Assembly: GCA_937916345.1 (NCBI GenBank)
Contig: CALFUE010000037.1
Span: forward strand, 1-8,293
Reading direction: 5' to 3'
From: an uncultured bacterium
GTDB lineage: Bacteria; Bacillota; Clostridia; Lachnospirales; Lachnospiraceae
Length of the DNA: 8,293 bases
Shown: positions 5,999-8,293 of the stretch, piece by piece
Numbering within the stretch: the first letter of the stretch is position 1
How the letters are laid out: every line of letters begins with the position of its first letter
The notes under the pieces: generated by a model
What the model saw: only the letters and a program-made list of their open reading frames with translations
What the model was told of the DNA's origin: nothing
Database searches by the model: none
Program-made: the position numbers and the translations under genes

Positions 5999-6823
5999 TT
6001 ACCATTCACAGTCGAATTGCGCACTTGCTGCGCAATTACGACCCATATAGCGTTTTTTTACTGCTTCAATCTGATCTGGTGTAGTCGTCTGCCTCTTCCC
6101 TCCCATGGATATAACCTTCACAAGGGTCTCCGCCGCCTTCTCCGCCGTGTGCATCAGCCCGAAGGTCTCGTCAAAGCTCTTCCCTGCCGCAAAAGAACCG
6201 TGATGCGTCCATATCACAAGATCATAGGTCTTCATCTTTTCAGCGGTGGCACGCGCCACCTCCTTTTCACCCGGCACCATCCAGGGTAAAATCCCCACTC
6301 CCTTTGGAAAAACCAGCACGCACTCCGGCATCATCTCCATGAGTTCTCTCGAGAAATCCTCATCGGTCAAAGGCAGTACAAATGTAAGCGCGTTTAAGTT
6401 TACCGTGTGGGCGTGATAAACTATGCGAAATCCAGGATCAATACTCCTCTTTGTCTCAAGATTTAAGAGATGGGCGGGAAGCTCCGAGGTGGGACTGCAG
6501 TCAATTAGACCGTAAAGTTTCCTATAGCGAGAGCCCGTTTCGTCAAGCTCTATGAGTCCGAAGGAATGAAGAGGATCCCTGGAAACATTCATGAAATATT
6601 GTCCGGAACCAGTGACAAGCAGATATGCGCCTTTCAGCCCCAGGACCTCAAAATCCATATCGACCCATTCACCTGGTGTAAATTCACTGCTGTATCGGGC
6701 TATCTCGTCGCAAGAAGCGATATAGCTCAGATTTCCTCCGTTTCTTTCGTGCCATCCCATGGAAATGCTTAAATCTGCCATTCGCATAAAGCCCTTCACC
6801 ATATCACTGTCTAAAAATCCCAT
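5999..6823 (-). CDS. rhaD: Rhamnulose-1-phosphate aldolase
   Basis: Zinc-dependent class II aldolase that splits L-rhamnulose 1-phosphate into dihydroxyacetone phosphate and L-lactaldehyde, the last core step of L-rhamnose catabolism. The 274-residue length equals that of E. coli RhaD. Visible matches are GWHERNGGNLS (23-33), LLVTGSGQYFMNV (68-80), CSPTSELPAHLL (109-120) with catalytic Glu114, HAHTVNLNALTFVL (137-150) with zinc ligands His137 and His139, VFPKGVGILPWMVPG (171-185), THHGSF (206-211) with the third ligand probably His208, and DETFGLMHTAEK (218-229). This separates it from the L-fuculose phosphate aldolase and AraD relatives. Its ATG shares one base with the recG stop (TAATG), and AAAGGAAG inside recG is its ribosome binding site. 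No other rhamnose genes (rhaA, rhaB, transport, regulator) lie in the window, so this copy sits apart from the usual operon. Confidence 0.94.
   Translation of the reverse strand: MGFLDSDMVKGFMRMADLSISMGWHERNGGNLSYIASCDEIARYSSEFTPGEWVDMDFEVLGLKGAYLLVTGSGQYFMNVSRDPLHSFGLIELDETGSRYRKLYGLIDCSPTSELPAHLLNLETKRSIDPGFRIVYHAHTVNLNALTFVLPLTDEDFSRELMEMMPECVLVFPKGVGILPWMVPGEKEVARATAEKMKTYDLVIWTHHGSFAAGKSFDETFGLMHTAEKAAETLVKVISMGGKRQTTTPDQIEAVKKRYMGRNCAASAQFDCEW
6015..6037 (-). other. Perfect inverted repeat at the 3' end of rhaD
   Basis: AATTGCGCA (6015-6023) and TGCGCAATT (6029-6037) form a nine-pair stem with a five-base loop inside the last codons of rhaD (encoding about residues 263-270). No T-run follows on the minus strand, so it is not a standard intrinsic terminator. 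It could protect the 3' end of the recG-rhaD message or be chance; it is the only strong hairpin between rhaD and rpsB. Confidence 0.45.
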
Positions 6824-8293
6824 TATATATCACTTCCTTTCACTTCTTCGGCGGCCGCACGAAGTATTCCCGCATCCTGATATATGTCCGCCAGCTTAAA
6901 CCCTATCTCTCCACTTTGTCTGATTCCGAAGAAATCCCCCGGTCCTCTCTTTGACAGATCATAATCCGCTATCTCAAATCCGTTGTCGGACTCTCCCATT
7001 ATCTTCAATCTTTCCGTATCCGCATTTTTTCCGGTCATAAATACACAGTATGACTGAAACTCACCGCGTCCGACCCTTCCCCGCAGCTGATGCAATGTCG
7101 CCAGCCCGAAACGCTCCGAATTCTCTATCAGCATAAAGGTGGCGTTGGGCACATTGATGCCCACCTCTACGACGGTGGTGGATACGAGGATGTCCGTTTC
7201 ACCGGCAGCAAAGGAACTCATGATCTCATCTTTTTTATCCTGAGGCATCCTGCCGTTTAAGCCTTCTATCCTTAACCCCGGAAATACAGCCCTCAGCATC
7301 TCCGTTTCAGTCTCCACATCCTTTAAGTCCATATCCTCCGAGGGCTCTACCAGAGGGCATATCACATAGACCTGTCGGCCCGATTCTATCTCTTTATTTA
7401 TGAATCTGTAGGTTGAGACCCGATAACTCTCGTCCGCCACAAAGCTTTTTATGGGAAGCCTGTTTTCAGGCATCTCATCTATTATGGAGACATTCACCCC
7501 GGCATAGAGGATCATGGCGAGACTTCTGGGGATCGGAGTCGCCGACATGGCAAGCTCGTGGGGGTGAGTGCCCTTTAGCGCCAGGCGCTCCCTCTGCATT
7601 ACTCCGAAGCGGTGCTGCTCATCCGTTATCACGATGGCAGGCGTATCGATTTCCGTCCCATCGCTTATCAGAGCCTGTGTTCCCACTATTATGAGCCCCT
7701 TTTCGGATGCTATTTTCTTTTTTAAGGCCGACTTGTTTTTTGATCTGGCTGTTAAAATGACGATCTCAATATCACATTCCGGTCCGAAGAGCTTTATCCA
7801 GGACAAAAATGTCTCATAGTGTTGGAGCGCCAGCACGGAGGTAGGCGCCATCATGAGGGCGGAATATCCGGAAAGCGCCGCATATACCATGGCAAGGAAG
7901 GCCACAATGGTCTTTCCGCTTCCTACATCGCCCTGTATCAGGCGGTAGGAGACATTTTCACCTCTCATATCATTTAATATTTCCCGCAAAGTCCTCTTCT
8001 GCGCCCCTGTGAGTGTATACGGCAGCTTTGATAAAAAATTAAGCACCCTTGTCTCATCGCAAAATTCGAAGTTATTGGGATATGAGACCTCATTTTCGCG
8101 GAGCTCACAGAGCTTTTTTAAGAAGGTGTAAAACTCCTCGAACACGAGACGGTCGCGCCCTTTTTTCAGATCGTCGAAGTCTTTCGGAAAATGTATGGCA
8201 CGTATGGCAGAAGCGTGATCGTAAAGATCATGGCGGGTTGCCGAACACGTTGACATAGACGGCCTCGTAGGGGTTCTCCTCCATGAAGGGCAC
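6823..8293 (-). CDS. recG: ATP-dependent DNA helicase RecG, C-terminal helicase part (5' end beyond window or disrupted)
   Basis: RecG is a double-stranded DNA translocase that regresses stalled forks and branch-migrates recombination intermediates. Residues here are counted from the ATG at 8256, which is internal to the family alignment. RecG similarity starts at about residue 8 with RHDLYDHASAIRAIHFPKD. Helicase motifs follow: GDVGSGKT (109-116, Walker A), TDEQHRFGVMQRE (211-223, motif II as DEQH), MSATPIPR (237-244), VSTTVVEVGINVP (358-370), HQLRGRVGRG (389-398, motif VI) and the RecG-specific KRGPGDFFGIRQSG (436-449). The N-terminal wedge/OB region (roughly the first 250 residues) is absent from the window. 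The frame is open to the right edge, but the codons before about 8235 are rich in AGG/AGA and do not resemble RecG, so the 5' part may be rearranged. The stop overlaps the rhaD start by one base. Confidence 0.9.
   Translation of the reverse strand, partial: CPSWRRTPTRPSMSTCSATRHDLYDHASAIRAIHFPKDFDDLKKGRDRLVFEEFYTFLKKLCELRENEVSYPNNFEFCDETRVLNFLSKLPYTLTGAQKRTLREILNDMRGENVSYRLIQGDVGSGKTIVAFLAMVYAALSGYSALMMAPTSVLALQHYETFLSWIKLFGPECDIEIVILTARSKNKSALKKKIASEKGLIIVGTQALISDGTEIDTPAIVITDEQHRFGVMQRERLALKGTHPHELAMSATPIPRSLAMILYAGVNVSIIDEMPENRLPIKSFVADESYRVSTYRFINKEIESGRQVYVICPLVEPSEDMDLKDVETETEMLRAVFPGLRIEGLNGRMPQDKKDEIMSSFAAGETDILVSTTVVEVGINVPNATFMLIENSERFGLATLHQLRGRVGRGEFQSYCVFMTGKNADTERLKIMGESDNGFEIADYDLSKRGPGDFFGIRQSGEIGFKLADIYQDAGILRAAAEEVKGSDI

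Noticed and set aside
8228..8293. Annotating the alternative-frame peptide ending at 8228 as a separate gene
   Set aside because: Only 21 codons are visible and no family is recognised; the edge may be an assembly artefact, so it is kept as a finding rather than a feature.

Overview
The window reads as a stretch of a Clostridia chromosome, most likely Lachnospiraceae. The grounds are moderate base composition, strong AAAGGAG or GGAGG ribosome binding sites, the UMP kinase, EF-Ts and RecG sequence types, and a bactofilin with a long acidic N-terminal region. The family assignment is by recognition only, with no database search. Every gene I can support lies on the minus strand, so transcription runs from the right edge to the left edge.

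In transcription order the layout is as follows. First is the C-terminal helicase part of recG (from the right edge to 6823). It is followed, with a one-base TAATG overlap, by rhaD, rhamnulose-1-phosphate aldolase (6823-5999). A 171-base gap then holds a candidate promoter and leader. After it comes a tightly packed run: rpsB (5827-5048), tsf (5016-4081), a membrane-anchored NodB-type polysaccharide deacetylase (4060-3074), a bactofilin (3055-2021), pyrH (2012-1308) and frr (1292-738). A 95-base gap with a strong hairpin and a candidate extended -10 promoter precedes uppS (642 to the left edge, C-terminus cut off).

The rpsB-tsf-pyrH-frr-uppS order is the classical bacterial cluster joining translation (S2, EF-Ts, ribosome recycling factor), pyrimidine nucleotide supply (UMP kinase) and cell-wall lipid carrier synthesis (undecaprenyl diphosphate synthase). 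The unusual part is the two-gene insertion between tsf and pyrH: a cytoskeletal polymer protein next to an extracytoplasmic carbohydrate deacetylase. Both have intact domains and good ribosome binding sites. They look like a cell-envelope module expressed with growth-rate-linked genes. This is the best candidate in the window for a little-described system.

Two other points deserve attention. A rhamnose catabolic enzyme is translationally coupled to the DNA repair helicase gene recG. And the last roughly 50 bases at the right edge do not look like recG: another frame reads as plausible protein ending in TGA, which suggests a rearrangement or an assembly junction. No tRNA, rRNA, CRISPR array, insertion sequence or attachment site was seen.
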